A stretch of DNA of 64,000 nucleotides from Candidatus Halocynthiibacter alkanivorans (GTDB lineage Bacteria; Pseudomonadota; Alphaproteobacteria; Rhodobacterales; Rhodobacteraceae), in the NCBI RefSeq assembly GCF_003333265.1, contig NZ_QOLB01000112.1, positions 1 through 64,000 on the forward strand, read 5' to 3'. The position numbers were made by a program, and so were the translations under genes. Shown one piece after another: positions 11,176 to 19,817 of this stretch (positions are counted from its first letter, which is position 1; the number at the start of each line of letters is the position of its first letter). Under the pieces are notes generated by a model. It did not search any database. It saw nothing but the letters and a program-made list of their open reading frames with translations, and had not been told where the DNA came from.

Positions 11176-11898
11176 ATGCCAAAGCTGGCTGACATAAGGG
11201 CCCGCAGCCACTGGACCGATATGCTGCAGGGTCAACCGCAACACCTGGCCATGGCGGTGCTGATGAGCACCGGTGCGCTCAGTCTGCTGGCCCTGCCCAC
11301 CGCGGAAACCACGGACACCGCCACCTATGAGAGCCTGCTCTGGCTCGACAGTACCGGCTGGGCCCGGCTCTCGATCGCGCTGGCGCTGCTGCACCAGGGG
11401 CTGGTGGCGCTGGTGTTCCGGCTGCAATTGCACCGTAATGTGATGAGCCGGCTGTTTGGCGCCCGCGACATGCTGGTCTGGGGCTGGATGTTCCTGCCGC
11501 TGCTGGCGGCGCGCCCGTTGACGCTGCTGGCCAGCGGGCTCACTGACCCGACACAGATCAGCCGCTGGGAACCGGCGGAGTTTCTGCTCGGCCTGCTGCT
11601 GCTGGTGCCGGCGCTCTGGACCCTGCACAGCGTCATCACCCGTTTCACCATCCGCCGCGCGCTTGGCGGCGATCATTTCCGCGACGAGATTGCGGAACTG
11701 CCACTGGTGCGACGCGGCGCCTTCCGCCGGGTGCCCAACGCGATGTACACACTCGCTTTCCTCGGCCTCTGGGCCATCGCCCTGCTGACCCATTCCTGGA
11801 ACGCGCTGGTGCTGGCGCTGTTTCATCACGGCTATATCTGGGTCCATATGTATTGCACTGAATCCCCGGATATGGGCTGGATTTACCCCAGGCAATAA
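11176..11898 (+). CDS. polytopic membrane protein, PEMT/ICMT methyltransferase-like
   Basis: This 240-residue protein has about five to six hydrophobic segments. The C-terminal third, FRRVPNAMYTLAFLGLWAIALL...HHGYIWVHMYCTESPDMGWIYP, resembles the SAM-binding end of phosphatidylethanolamine N-methyltransferase and isoprenylcysteine methyltransferase folds (an H/P-N motif, then a late E with a preceding H). No assay-level assignment is possible. The start at 11176 has GGGGAG directly upstream. pyrF follows 61 bases later on the same strand, so the two are probably co-transcribed, though no functional link is obvious. Confidence 0.6.
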   Translation: MPKLADIRARSHWTDMLQGQPQHLAMAVLMSTGALSLLALPTAETTDTATYESLLWLDSTGWARLSIALALLHQGLVALVFRLQLHRNVMSRLFGARDMLVWGWMFLPLLAARPLTLLASGLTDPTQISRWEPAEFLLGLLLLVPALWTLHSVITRFTIRRALGGDHFRDEIAELPLVRRGAFRRVPNAMYTLAFLGLWAIALLTHSWNALVLALFHHGYIWVHMYCTESPDMGWIYPRQ

Positions 11899-11959
11899 GC
11901 CCGCTTGCCGGGACGCCCCTGCTGCGCGTATGACAGGCCAGCAAAACAGGAGTGCCCCT

Positions 11960-12655
11960 ATGTCTGATGACCGCCTGATCGTCGCCCTTGATGTCCCCAA
12001 TGCCCTCGCCGGGCTGAAACTGGCTGAACAGCTGGGCGACAGCGTATCCTTTTACAAAATCGGTCTCGGCATGCTGACCGGCGGCGGTATGGCCCTGGCC
12101 AATGAGCTGAAAGAAGAGTTTGGCAAACGCATCTTCCTCGACATGAAACTGTTTGATATCAGCGCCACAGTGGAAAAAGCGGTGCGCGGCATCTCCCAGT
12201 ATAATCTCGATTTCCTCACCGTGCATGGCGACCCCCATGTGGTGCGCGCCGCCAAAGAAGGCGCCGCTGACAGCCAGACCAAAATCCTCGCCGTCACCAT
12301 CCTGACCTCGCTGGACCGCGCTGATCTGGATGCGGGGCAGATCAAAGCCGGCGACATCCCTGACCTGGTGGTGGAGCGCGCCGGGCGCGCCTTTGACGCC
12401 GGCGCCGACGGCATCATCGCCTCCCCGCAGGAAGCGGCGCTGATCCGTGCTTTGCCCGAAGCGGCCGGCCGCCTCATCGTTACCCCCGGCGTGCGCCCCG
12501 CGGGTGCCGCTCCAGGCGATCAGAAACGCATCGCCACCCCGGCCCAGGCCATTGCCAACGGCGCCGACCACATCGTAGTCGGCCGCCCCATCTGGCAGGC
12601 CGGAGACCCGCGCGCCGCGGCACTTGCCGTGCTCCGCGAATTCGCCGCCGGTTAA
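11960..12655 (+). CDS. pyrF: orotidine 5'-phosphate decarboxylase
   Basis: This 231-residue TIM-barrel enzyme makes UMP from OMP, the last step of de novo pyrimidine synthesis. Family motifs are present: IVALDVPN at the N-terminus, FYKIGLGML, the catalytic FLDMKLFDI with its D-x-K-x-x-D array near residue 60, and TPGVRPAG and VVGRPIW at the phosphate site. The ATG at 11960 is chosen because CAGGAG precedes it at 7 bases. The longer frame to 11930 has no support. Confidence 0.97.
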   Translation: MSDDRLIVALDVPNALAGLKLAEQLGDSVSFYKIGLGMLTGGGMALANELKEEFGKRIFLDMKLFDISATVEKAVRGISQYNLDFLTVHGDPHVVRAAKEGAADSQTKILAVTILTSLDRADLDAGQIKAGDIPDLVVERAGRAFDAGADGIIASPQEAALIRALPEAAGRLIVTPGVRPAGAAPGDQKRIATPAQAIANGADHIVVGRPIWQAGDPRAAALAVLREFAAG

Positions 12656-12721
12656 GGTCACAAACGACATTCGGGACAAAATATGCCAGGGTAGATTTTT
12701 TATCCCTGCATATTTTTCCGG

Positions 12722-13570
12722 ATGTCATTTATGAATATATTTTCACAAACCCCCAGCCTGGAATCCCCCACGCTTGTTTATACGCGTATGCGCCGTGCAA
12801 CTGGCCGGCTCGCCTTGCTGCTTCCGCTGTCTTTGCTGCTGCTCTCCGCCCTGCCCCAGGTGCCGTTTGCCGGTTCCATCAGCCTGTTCTACTACGGGCC
12901 CGTCGGGGTGATCCTGCCGCTGATTGTCGGTCCGATATCGTTGTTTCTCTCCTGTTATCAGGGCGCCCTCCCGGACCCGAAGCGGGTACGCCGCAACCCC
13001 AAAGAAGCCTGGCTTACCGACCGGAACCTTTCGCTTCTCGCGGCACTCACCGTCTGGGGCGTGGTGCTGACCCCGACAAACCCGCCCGCCGACATGTCCC
13101 CCTCTCCCACCGCGCTTATGCATTTGCTGTTGGATTCGCGTGACCTGATCTCTCTGTTTCACGGCGTGCCTGCGGCGGTGTTTTTCTTCTGCCTCGCGGT
13201 GTTTTGCCTCAGCAATTTTCAGCGCAGCCCGCATGGCAGCCCGCATCCGTCACGTTGTGCCCTCACCCGCAGCAAGAACCGGATCTACACGGTCTGCGGG
13301 TGGATTATCCTCAGCATGACGCTGGCGTTTCTGGCGCTCTCCATCGCCCGCAACAGCAGTGCCAGCGCCAGTGAGTGGATCATCGGCTGGCGCCTGATAT
13401 TCTGGAGCGAAGCGCTCGCCCTGACCGCTTTTTCCATCTCCTGGCAGGTGAAAGGCGACGGGTTGCTGCCGCTGGTGCATCTGGTCAGGTCGCTGACAGC
13501 ACAGCCCGGAGCAGCGCCTGCGAAGCGCCAAAACAGTGCCGGGGCCAACGCGCTGCTGCCACCCGCCTGA
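12722..13570 (+). CDS. predicted multi-pass membrane protein of unknown function
   Basis: This 282-residue protein has about six hydrophobic segments, a short cytoplasmic N-terminus and a polar alanine-rich tail. The membrane segments follow the patterns LLLPLSLLLLSALP, GVILPLIVGPISLFL, LLAALTVWGVVL, AVFFFCLAVF, IILSMTLAFLALS and LALTAFSI. I recognise no family. It stands alone between pyrF and a convergent NfeD/stomatin pair, and a hairpin at 13598-13629 follows. An in-frame ATG at 12731 is an alternative start. Confidence 0.65.
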   Translation: MSFMNIFSQTPSLESPTLVYTRMRRATGRLALLLPLSLLLLSALPQVPFAGSISLFYYGPVGVILPLIVGPISLFLSCYQGALPDPKRVRRNPKEAWLTDRNLSLLAALTVWGVVLTPTNPPADMSPSPTALMHLLLDSRDLISLFHGVPAAVFFFCLAVFCLSNFQRSPHGSPHPSRCALTRSKNRIYTVCGWIILSMTLAFLALSIARNSSASASEWIIGWRLIFWSEALALTAFSISWQVKGDGLLPLVHLVRSLTAQPGAAPAKRQNSAGANALLPPA

Positions 13571-13597
13571 ATCTGGCCTGAAACTGGCCTGAACAGG

Positions 13598-13629
13598 AAC
13601 AGGCCCCGCCATCTCTGGCAGGGCCTGTT
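13598..13629. terminator. convergent-gene hairpin, likely bidirectional terminator
   Basis: AACAGGCCC (13598-13606) pairs with GGGCCTGTT (13621-13629) around a smaller GCC/GGC stem. It lies between the membrane protein gene (plus) and the nfeD-like gene (minus). The trailing T run is weak, so efficiency is uncertain. Confidence 0.5.
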
Positions 13630-13677
13630 GTATACAATCGTGACGGGCCAAAGCCCGGTCTTTGCGATCAAAGAGCC

Positions 13678-13959
13678 TCAGTCATCGTTGATGTCACGAT
13701 GCCAGATCTTCACCTGACCTTTGCGCAGGCCAAACACCTTGTGCAATATCAGCCAGGCCAAAAGCGACAGCAGCGCAAACACCACCAGTTTCAGTGGCAG
13801 CGCGCCCGCCAGCCAGGCCGCCGCCGGTGGCAACAGCAACAACAAGCCGACCGCCAGCGCGCCCAGCGCAAAGCCGAGAAAAATGAACGCAGGTGCCATG
13901 ATCTCAAGAATGGCCAGCACCAGCGCCGCCGAGACCCAGACCCACCACAGATCCCACAT
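13678..13959 (-). CDS. NfeD-like membrane protein (short form)
   Basis: This 93-residue protein has two to three hydrophobic segments (VWVSAALVLAILEIMAPAF, ALGALAVGLLLLL, LKLVVFALLSLLAWL) and a short polar end. It matches the membrane part of NfeD proteins that pair with stomatins. Its ATG overlaps the stop of the upstream stomatin-like gene by one base (TAATG), so the two are translated together. The pair is thought to organise membrane microdomains or protein quality control at the inner membrane. Confidence 0.85.
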   Translation of the reverse strand: MWDLWWVWVSAALVLAILEIMAPAFIFLGFALGALAVGLLLLLPPAAAWLAGALPLKLVVFALLSLLAWLILHKVFGLRKGQVKIWHRDINDD

Positions 13960-14852
13960 TATTTGCCACCTTTCAGCATGTTGAACGCGTCACCAAATGC
14001 ATCCAGCGCCGCCGCCGGCAACAACACCGTCTGCTTGCCTTCGCCGGCGCCGACCGCCACCAGGGCTTCGACCTGTTTCAGCGCCACCTGATACTGCGCC
14101 GCCTCAATGCCGTTTTCCTTGATCGCGCGCGCCACCACCTCGGTCGCGTAAGCTTCCGCATCGGCCGAGACCCGGCGCGCCTTGGCCGCCTGCTCCGCCT
14201 TATAAAGTTCCGCATCCGCATTCAGTTCGACCGCGCGTTTGCTGCCCTCGGCCTCGGTGACCGCCGCCCGGCGCGCCCGTTCCGCATTCAGCTGCTGCAA
14301 CATCGCTTCGCGCGTGGCATTGTCGAGATTCACATCGAGAATCTCCGCCCGCGTCACCTCAATGCCCCAGTCATCCACCGCCGCTTCAACTTCCACCTTG
14401 ATGCGGGAAATCAACTGCTGGCGGTTGGACTGCACCTCATCCAGCTCCATCGAGCCGATGCCCGAACGCACGATACCGGCCACTGTTGTGGCAATCGCCG
14501 CATCCACATCGCGGATCCGGTAGACGGTCTTTTCAGGCTCTAATATGCGGTAAAACACCGAAGTCTCCACTTCCACCAGCACATTGTCCGCGGTGATCGC
14601 ATCCTGGTTCGCGTTGGGCAACTGCCGCTCCAGCACCGAAATCTTGTGCCGTACCCGGTCCAGAAACGGCACGATAAAGTTAATGCCAGGCCCAAGCACT
14701 GAGCGCAGCCGCCCAAAGCGTTCAACCACAAATTTTTCCGACTGCGGTACGATACGCACCCCAAGCATCACGCATAAAAGAATGAACCCCGCCAGCAACA
14801 GCAGCATCAGGTTCTCGCTCAACAGATCAATCAGCACCGTTTCCAAATCCAT
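13959..14852 (-). CDS. SPFH/stomatin-family membrane protease modulator (QmcA-like)
   Basis: This 297-residue protein has one N-terminal membrane segment (LMLLLLAGFILLCVMLGV), then the SPFH/Band-7 domain starting VRIVPQSEKFVVERFGR and a long alanine-, glutamate- and arginine-rich helical region (about 180-260) that forms the oligomeric coiled coil. It is similar to E. coli QmcA. The ATG at 14852 is preferred to 14873 because AGGTGAGG lies before it. It is coupled to the nfeD-like gene downstream. Confidence 0.92.
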   Translation of the reverse strand: MDLETVLIDLLSENLMLLLLAGFILLCVMLGVRIVPQSEKFVVERFGRLRSVLGPGINFIVPFLDRVRHKISVLERQLPNANQDAITADNVLVEVETSVFYRILEPEKTVYRIRDVDAAIATTVAGIVRSGIGSMELDEVQSNRQQLISRIKVEVEAAVDDWGIEVTRAEILDVNLDNATREAMLQQLNAERARRAAVTEAEGSKRAVELNADAELYKAEQAAKARRVSADAEAYATEVVARAIKENGIEAAQYQVALKQVEALVAVGAGEGKQTVLLPAAALDAFGDAFNMLKGGK

Positions 14853-14963
14853 TCCAGGCCTCACCTTATCCATAATTAAAATCCAGTTCTTACCCCCTGT
14901 TCCGGCGGCTCAATTTGAACTCTAGGCATTGTCGCCGGCAATTGCGACCGCTATCCTGGCGCC

Positions 14964-16217
14964 ATGCCCAGCCTGTGCCGAGATTGTCTGACCCCCTTTG
15001 AGAGCGGTCGCCGCTGCCCCTCCTGCGGGCGCCCCCGGGTGAAATCGCACCCGGAACTGTTTGAGCTGTCCATCGCCCATATGGACTGCGACGCTTTTTA
15101 TGCCAGTGTGGAAAAACGCGACAACCCGGCAATCCGCGACAAGCCGGTGATCATCGGCGGCGGCCGGCGCGGCGTGGTCTCCACTGCTTGTTACATTGCG
15201 CGCATCAAAGGTGTGCATTCGGCGATGCCAATGTTCCAGGCCTTAAAACTCTGTCCCGAAGCGGTGATCGTGAAGCCGCGCATGGAAGTCTATGTCGAAG
15301 CCTCCCGCGCCATCCGCGCCCTGATGGAAGAGCTGACCCCAAAGATTGAACCGCTGTCGCTGGACGAAGCCTTCATGGATCTCACCGGCACCACCAGATT
15401 ACACGGCGCACCGCCGGCAGTGATGCTGGCCCGGCTGGTGAAACGGATGAAAGACGAGATCGGCATTACCGGCTCCATCGGGTTGTCGCACAATAAATTC
15501 CTCGCCAAAGTCGCCTCCGATCTGGACAAACCACGTGGGTTTTCGGTGATCGGCAAGGCGGAGACCGATGACTTTCTGCGCGACCGCCCGGTCAGCCTGA
15601 TCTGGGGTGTGGGCGCTGTCAGCCGCGCCAATCTGGAACGCGCCGGCATCCGCACATTTGCCGATCTGCTGCGCTGGGACCGGCGCGATCTGCACGAGCG
15701 TTTTGGTTCCATGGGCGAAAGGCTTTGGCACCTGGCGCGCGGCGAAGACCGCCGGCCGGTCTCGGCCCATGCGCCGGTGAAATCAATCTCCAACGAGACC
15801 ACGTTTTCCGAGGACACCAGCAGCACCGAAATTCTCGACGGCCATATCTGGCGACTGGCGGAACAGGTGTCAGACCGGGCCAAGGCGCGGGACCGGGCCG
15901 GGCGCATCATCACGCTCAAGCTCAAACGCCACGACCATACTTCCCTGTCGCGCCGCCTGACCCTGCCCGACGCCACCCAGATGGCCGACCGCATCTACCG
16001 CACCGCCCGCGACCTGTTTGACCAGGTCGGCAATCAGGGCCCCTACCGGCTGATCGGGGTTGGATTGTCCGATATCATCGCCTCCAGCCAGGCCGACCTG
16101 ACCCAGGACCTGCTCGATCCCAAAGCCTCCCAACGTGCAAAGGCCGAACGCGCCACCGATGAAATCCGCGCCCGCTTTGGCAAAGATGCGATTGTAAAAG
16201 GCCGCTCCCTGCGCTGA
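14964..16217 (+). CDS. dinB: DNA polymerase IV with an N-terminal CxxC-CxxC module
   Basis: This 417-residue Y-family translesion polymerase has the catalytic motifs HMDCDAFYASVE near residues 39-50 and LSLDEAFMD, plus the YxAR-like SACYIARI segment, HhH region IWGVGAVSRANL and little-finger domain. The first 26 residues contain Cys5, Cys8, Cys18 and Cys21 (LCRDCLTP...RRCPSCGRP), which looks like a zinc ribbon absent from E. coli DinB. No alphaproteobacterial LexA box (GTTC-N7-GTTC) was found upstream, so SOS control is not shown by the sequence. The ribosome site is weak. Confidence 0.95.
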   Translation: MPSLCRDCLTPFESGRRCPSCGRPRVKSHPELFELSIAHMDCDAFYASVEKRDNPAIRDKPVIIGGGRRGVVSTACYIARIKGVHSAMPMFQALKLCPEAVIVKPRMEVYVEASRAIRALMEELTPKIEPLSLDEAFMDLTGTTRLHGAPPAVMLARLVKRMKDEIGITGSIGLSHNKFLAKVASDLDKPRGFSVIGKAETDDFLRDRPVSLIWGVGAVSRANLERAGIRTFADLLRWDRRDLHERFGSMGERLWHLARGEDRRPVSAHAPVKSISNETTFSEDTSSTEILDGHIWRLAEQVSDRAKARDRAGRIITLKLKRHDHTSLSRRLTLPDATQMADRIYRTARDLFDQVGNQGPYRLIGVGLSDIIASSQADLTQDLLDPKASQRAKAERATDEIRARFGKDAIVKGRSLR

Positions 16218-16491
16218 TGGCCAGTCCGGCGTAAAGCAACGGGTCCAAAGCAGTGCACCCGGTTGAGAACACGCCACCCCGGCACCCGGTTCACCCGGCG
16301 AAGCCACGGAACAGGTTCACCGCGCCGATCCGGATTGGAAGGTCAGAGCAACCGCCGGCCACATTTGCAGTTATTTTCCACCGGCGGCTTCACTGGCCAC
16401 ACGCACCGATGCAACCTCTGACAGCATGCGTTGGCAGCCACATCGCCATCCGCAGCCGACGCACTGGCATCGACACAGGCAGTCTCGCCCG

Positions 16492-17334
16492 CTACTGCGC
16501 CGCCAGCCTTACGTCACTGCGCCCGATCTGCACCAGCTCTGCGGCCACCTCGCGCATCATTGCTTTTAATTCGTCAAAACCACCGTGGCGGGTAAGCCCC
16601 GCCTCATCCATATACAGCGCCCGGTCAATTTCCACCTGCACCGCATGACGCCCTACCGAGGGGCGGCCATACTGGCGCACCATATAGACACCGGCAAAGG
16701 GTGCATTGCGCGCCACCCGCAAGCCGGTGCGCTGAAACGCCGCTTCCACCTGGTCCATGATATCGCTGTCCGTTGCGGCGCCAAACCGGTCCCCCAGCAC
16801 AATCTGCGGTGCGCCGGCGACCTGGGCCACAGCTTCATGCGGCATCGAGTGGCAATCAATCAGCAGCGACTGGCCAAAAGAAGCCACCGCCTCGGCCAGC
16901 AGTTGATCCAGCGCGCCGTGATAGGGGTACCAGACCTGCTGCAGCCGTTCCGCCGCCTCCGCGCCGGTTATTTTGCCCCGGTAAATCGCGCGCCCACCAG
17001 CCACAACGCGGGGAATCACCCCCAGACCCGAGCTGACCCGCGGATTTATCCCGACCCGTGCAAGCCCGGCAATCAAAGCCGGATCCAGCTCGTCACAGCT
17101 GCGGTTCAGATCGACAAACGCACGCGGCGCTTCTGCCACCAGCAACGGCGCCCCCAACTGCGGCACATCTTCAAACAACAGGTCGACCCAGGCATCTTCT
17201 GACGAACGAATCGCCTGCCGGCTCAAGACCGACTGCTCCAGAAATGCCGCCGGATAGGCGCGGCCGCTGTGGGGCACCGCAAACACGGTGCCGCTGACCT
17301 GTTTTTCAGGCCGGATCAGACGGAATGAGCTCAT
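16492..17334 (-). CDS. N-formylglutamate amidohydrolase family protein
   Basis: This 280-residue enzyme of the HutG/FGase family would cleave N-formylglutamate to formate and glutamate at the end of the five-step histidine degradation route. Conserved parts: VPHSGRAYP at the N-terminus, SSEDAWVDLLF, APRAFVDLNR, LLIDCHSMPH (likely metal ligands D and H) and VQVEIDRALYMDE. AGGAGAAGG precedes the ATG at 17334. No other hut genes are in the window, so the true substrate could be another N-formyl or N-acyl amino acid. Confidence 0.85.
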   Translation of the reverse strand: MSSFRLIRPEKQVSGTVFAVPHSGRAYPAAFLEQSVLSRQAIRSSEDAWVDLLFEDVPQLGAPLLVAEAPRAFVDLNRSCDELDPALIAGLARVGINPRVSSGLGVIPRVVAGGRAIYRGKITGAEAAERLQQVWYPYHGALDQLLAEAVASFGQSLLIDCHSMPHEAVAQVAGAPQIVLGDRFGAATDSDIMDQVEAAFQRTGLRVARNAPFAGVYMVRQYGRPSVGRHAVQVEIDRALYMDEAGLTRHGGFDELKAMMREVAAELVQIGRSDVRLAAQ

Positions 17335-17403
17335 AAATATCCCTTCTCCTCTGCCCGATCATCTTGCGGCAAATTTTTCCTGATCAAAACCCCCTGTAAG
17401 CCC

Positions 17404-17432
17404 TTGTAAGCCCCTCCGACTCCATTTATACG
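17404..17432 (+). promoter_or_regulatory. candidate promoter for tRNA-Val
   Basis: TTGTAA (17404-17409) and TATACG (17427-17432) are 17 bases apart, about 65 bases upstream of the tRNA. An imperfect repeat of TGTAAGCCC lies at the -35 region. Match is moderate only. Confidence 0.35.
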
Positions 17433-17497
17433 CACGCAGACCGAGCAGGATTTCTGGTAAAGGGTTCATTTGAACCATGTATCAGGCATCGGGTTCC

Positions 17498-17572
<75 letters not shown>

Positions 17573-17635
17573 TCCCGTCCCTTGAGGACACAGTTTTAAT
17601 TGGCGCAGCAGCGCCGGCAAGTAGGAGAAGGTCTT

Positions 17636-17761
17636 ATGAAAGTCCGCAACTCGCTTCGCTCGCTGAAGAGCCGGCACCGTGACTGCCGTATCGTGCGCCG
17701 TAAAGGCCGCGTTTATGTCATCAACAAAACGCAGCCGCGCTTCAAAGCCCGTCAGGGCTGA
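17636..17761 (+). CDS. rpmJ: 50S ribosomal protein L36
   Basis: This 41-residue ribosomal protein starts [17 protein letters not shown] and ends [14 protein letters not shown]. It is the variant of L36 that lacks the full set of zinc-ligand cysteines (only one Cys, at residue 17), as is usual in alphaproteobacteria. AGGAGAAGG lies 5-12 bases before the ATG. It follows tRNA-Val by 63 bases and is closed by the terminator at 17783, so it may be a single-gene unit or read through from the tRNA. Confidence 0.96.
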   Translation: MKVRNSLRSLKSRHRDCRIVRRKGRVYVINKTQPRFKARQG

Positions 17762-17782
17762 AGTCAGCAGCAGCTGAATTTA

Positions 17783-17815
17783 AAAGGGTCGTTCTCCGGA
17801 ACGGCCCTTTTTCTT
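17783..17815 (+). terminator. intrinsic terminator after rpmJ
   Basis: A 12-pair stem (17783-17794 with 17799-17810, one G-T pair) with a four-base loop TCCG is followed by TTCTTT. It begins 22 bases after the rpmJ stop. Confidence 0.9.
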
Positions 17816-18031
17816 TGCGGGCGTCATTCCACCGGCCCGGTGCCTCCCCAAACCTCCTCCGTCACGCCAGCTCCAACTTTTGCCGCGCGCTTTTTAAATC
17901 GATGCGCGCAGGGATGCCGTGTTTCTGCTGTGGGGCACCTACACCCGCCGCCAATCTTGACCCCCGGCACAAACAGGCGAATAATCCCGCCATACAGGCC
18001 TTCGTAATTTCACATTACAATGGAGGTAATC

Positions 18032-19027
18032 ATGACATCTCTCACTTCCCCCATCACAGCGGCGCTGTTGGGCTGGCTTGCCGCCACCGGCATGTCTCTC
18101 GCGCAAGAAGACATGGGGGCCATGTTCGCCCCGGTGCCGGACGCGGCCATGGGCCCGATGGTTGACCAGCAAATGGGCTACATGACCCAGGAACTTGGCG
18201 ACGGGCTTTACTGGCTGACGGACGGCACCTATCAGACCATGTTCCTGACCACCGGCGAAGGCGTGATCATCGTCGATGCACCGCCCAGCATGGGGCAAAA
18301 CCTGCTCAATGCGGTGGCCAGCGTGACGGACGAGCCTATCACCCATGTGATCTACAGCCACAGCCACGGTGACCATATCGGCGCCGCATCACTTTACGGA
18401 CCTGGCGTCACCATCATCGCGCAACAGGAAACCGCGCGCCATCTCACCGAAAAACAAGACCCCAACCGTCCGGTGCCGACCCAGGTATTTGACGACAGCC
18501 TGACGCTGAACATCGGCACCCAGGTGCTGCAGCTCGACTACCTCGGCGTCAACCACAACCCGGGCAATATATTCATCTATGCGCCAAAGCAAAAAGTGTT
18601 GATGCTGGTGGATGTGGTGTTTCCCGGCTGGACCCCCTTCCCGGATCTGGCGCTGGCCGAAGACGTGGAGGGCTTTTTTGCAGCCCAGGATCAGGTCCTG
18701 ACCTATGAGTTCGACAATTTTATCGGCGGACATCTGACCCGTCTCGGCACCCGGGCCGATGTCGAGACCCAGATCGCCTATTTTGATGACATCGTTGTTG
18801 CGGCTGGCAAAGCCAATGGCGCAATGGATTTTGGCGCCGCTTTTGGTGAAGCAATGGAACGTGGTGGCGGCAATAATATCTGGGCCGTGGTAAAAATCGC
18901 CTTTGACCGTGTCGCCCGTCAATGCGCGGATGAGGTTGAAGCCAAATGGATGGACCGGCTCGGCGGTGTAGATGTGTTCACCTTTGACCACTGCTGGAAG
19001 ATCTCAGAATTCCAGCGCATCGACTGA
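18032..19027 (+). CDS. exported metallo-beta-lactamase-fold hydrolase
   Basis: This 331-residue protein has a signal peptide (hydrophobic residues 8-24, then ALAQ-like MSLAQ), so it is probably periplasmic. The MBL zinc motif SHSHGDHIG lies at residues 109-117 (His110, His112, Asp114, His115). Further ligands are likely in GVNHNPG, LVDVVFPG and the IGGHLTR segment. The fold serves lactamases, glyoxalases, lactonases and quinoprotein-associated hydrolases. The substrate cannot be read from sequence. The ATG at 18032 has a perfect GGAGG five bases upstream. The longer frame begins inside that site. Confidence 0.85.
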   Translation: MTSLTSPITAALLGWLAATGMSLAQEDMGAMFAPVPDAAMGPMVDQQMGYMTQELGDGLYWLTDGTYQTMFLTTGEGVIIVDAPPSMGQNLLNAVASVTDEPITHVIYSHSHGDHIGAASLYGPGVTIIAQQETARHLTEKQDPNRPVPTQVFDDSLTLNIGTQVLQLDYLGVNHNPGNIFIYAPKQKVLMLVDVVFPGWTPFPDLALAEDVEGFFAAQDQVLTYEFDNFIGGHLTRLGTRADVETQIAYFDDIVVAAGKANGAMDFGAAFGEAMERGGGNNIWAVVKIAFDRVARQCADEVEAKWMDRLGGVDVFTFDHCWKISEFQRID

Positions 19028-19161
19028 GTGCTCTCCGCCGGGCGCAGCCGCTGGCTACAGGCAAAAACCGGCCAGAAGCCCGAACTACAAACCTGGGCCG
19101 CAAACCTCGGCTGCAAGCACGGGCCACAAGTACGGGCCACAGGCACGGACAAGAAAGCATC

Positions 19162-19188
19162 GCGGGCCTGGATTTTTTCCGGGCCCGC
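19162..19188. terminator. hairpin downstream of the MBL gene
   Basis: GCGGGCCTGGA pairs with TCCGGGCCCGC (11 pairs with one G-T wobble) around a T-rich loop, between the convergent MBL gene and HxlR gene. No long T run follows, so it is a possible rather than certain terminator. Confidence 0.4.
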
Positions 19189-19288
19189 CGTTTCATTGGG
19201 CTATGATTACCGCCCCGGGCACAGCTTCACCCCGGCAAGCAAATCCGCTGCTCTGGCGGCGCATGCAGACAGGGCATAGCTGCCGGCC

Positions 19289-19717
19289 TCAGCGCGCGCC
19301 CGAAGTGTCCTCATTTTCACTCCCCGGCTCAGCGTCTGCCAACGGACTACGAATGGTCCCGGCCTGCCCCTCGCGCTCCAGCGGCATGCAGTTGTTTGAC
19401 AGCTGCCATTTCTGCGACAGCCAGTTCAGCTGGTTCAGCACGTCGCGCATTTCCAGCCCGCGTTCGGTCAGCGAATAGGACACTTCCGGCGGAATCGTCG
19501 GTTTGTAGTCCCGGTGCACCAGCCCGGCATCCTCCAGTTTGCGCAGCCTCTCAGTCAACACACGGGACGATATCCCGGAGACCAACCGCTTCAACTCGCC
19601 AAATCTGACAATTTCATGCGTCGCCAGACGCCACAGGATATATGTGGTCCATGGCCCTGAAATCACACGTAAAAGTCCGTCCATCGGGCAGGAAACTGGT
19701 GCCTCTGAAAACTTCAT
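19289..19717 (-). CDS. HxlR-family transcriptional regulator
   Basis: This 142-residue winged-helix regulator has the HxlR signature CPMDGLLRVISGPWTTYILWRL at residues 10-31 (with the single conserved cysteine), then FGELKRLVSGISSRVLTERLRKLEDAGLVHR and the wing VSYSLTERG. Such proteins often sense quinones, aldehydes or redox state through that cysteine and control a neighbouring oxidoreductase. It is divergent from the WrbA-like flavodoxin gene, with 100 bases between them, the common arrangement for this family. Confidence 0.92.
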   Translation of the reverse strand: MKFSEAPVSCPMDGLLRVISGPWTTYILWRLATHEIVRFGELKRLVSGISSRVLTERLRKLEDAGLVHRDYKPTIPPEVSYSLTERGLEMRDVLNQLNWLSQKWQLSNNCMPLEREGQAGTIRSPLADAEPGSENEDTSGAR

Positions 19718-19750
19718 TTTACGTCCTTTCTGGGTGGTTACTATAAAATA

Positions 19751-19806
19751 CCTACTTTTTAAAAATTATCAACCCGCCTACTTGCATTACAGAGCAACAC
19801 AGTAGG
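19751..19806. promoter_or_regulatory. divergent promoter/operator region between hxlR-type and flavodoxin genes
   Basis: This AT-rich region contains CCTACT at 19751 and 19777, and AGTAGG at 19801-19806 forming an inverted repeat with the second copy (18-base spacer). Repeated half-sites in a divergent regulator-target gap suggest HxlR binding. Which copies matter is unknown. Confidence 0.45.
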
Positions 19807-19817
19807 AAAGCACAGAC

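Noticed and set aside
14884-14904. Possible SOS box upstream of dinB
   Set aside because: Two GTTC units occur, but with a 9-base spacer instead of 7, so it does not fit the LexA pattern.
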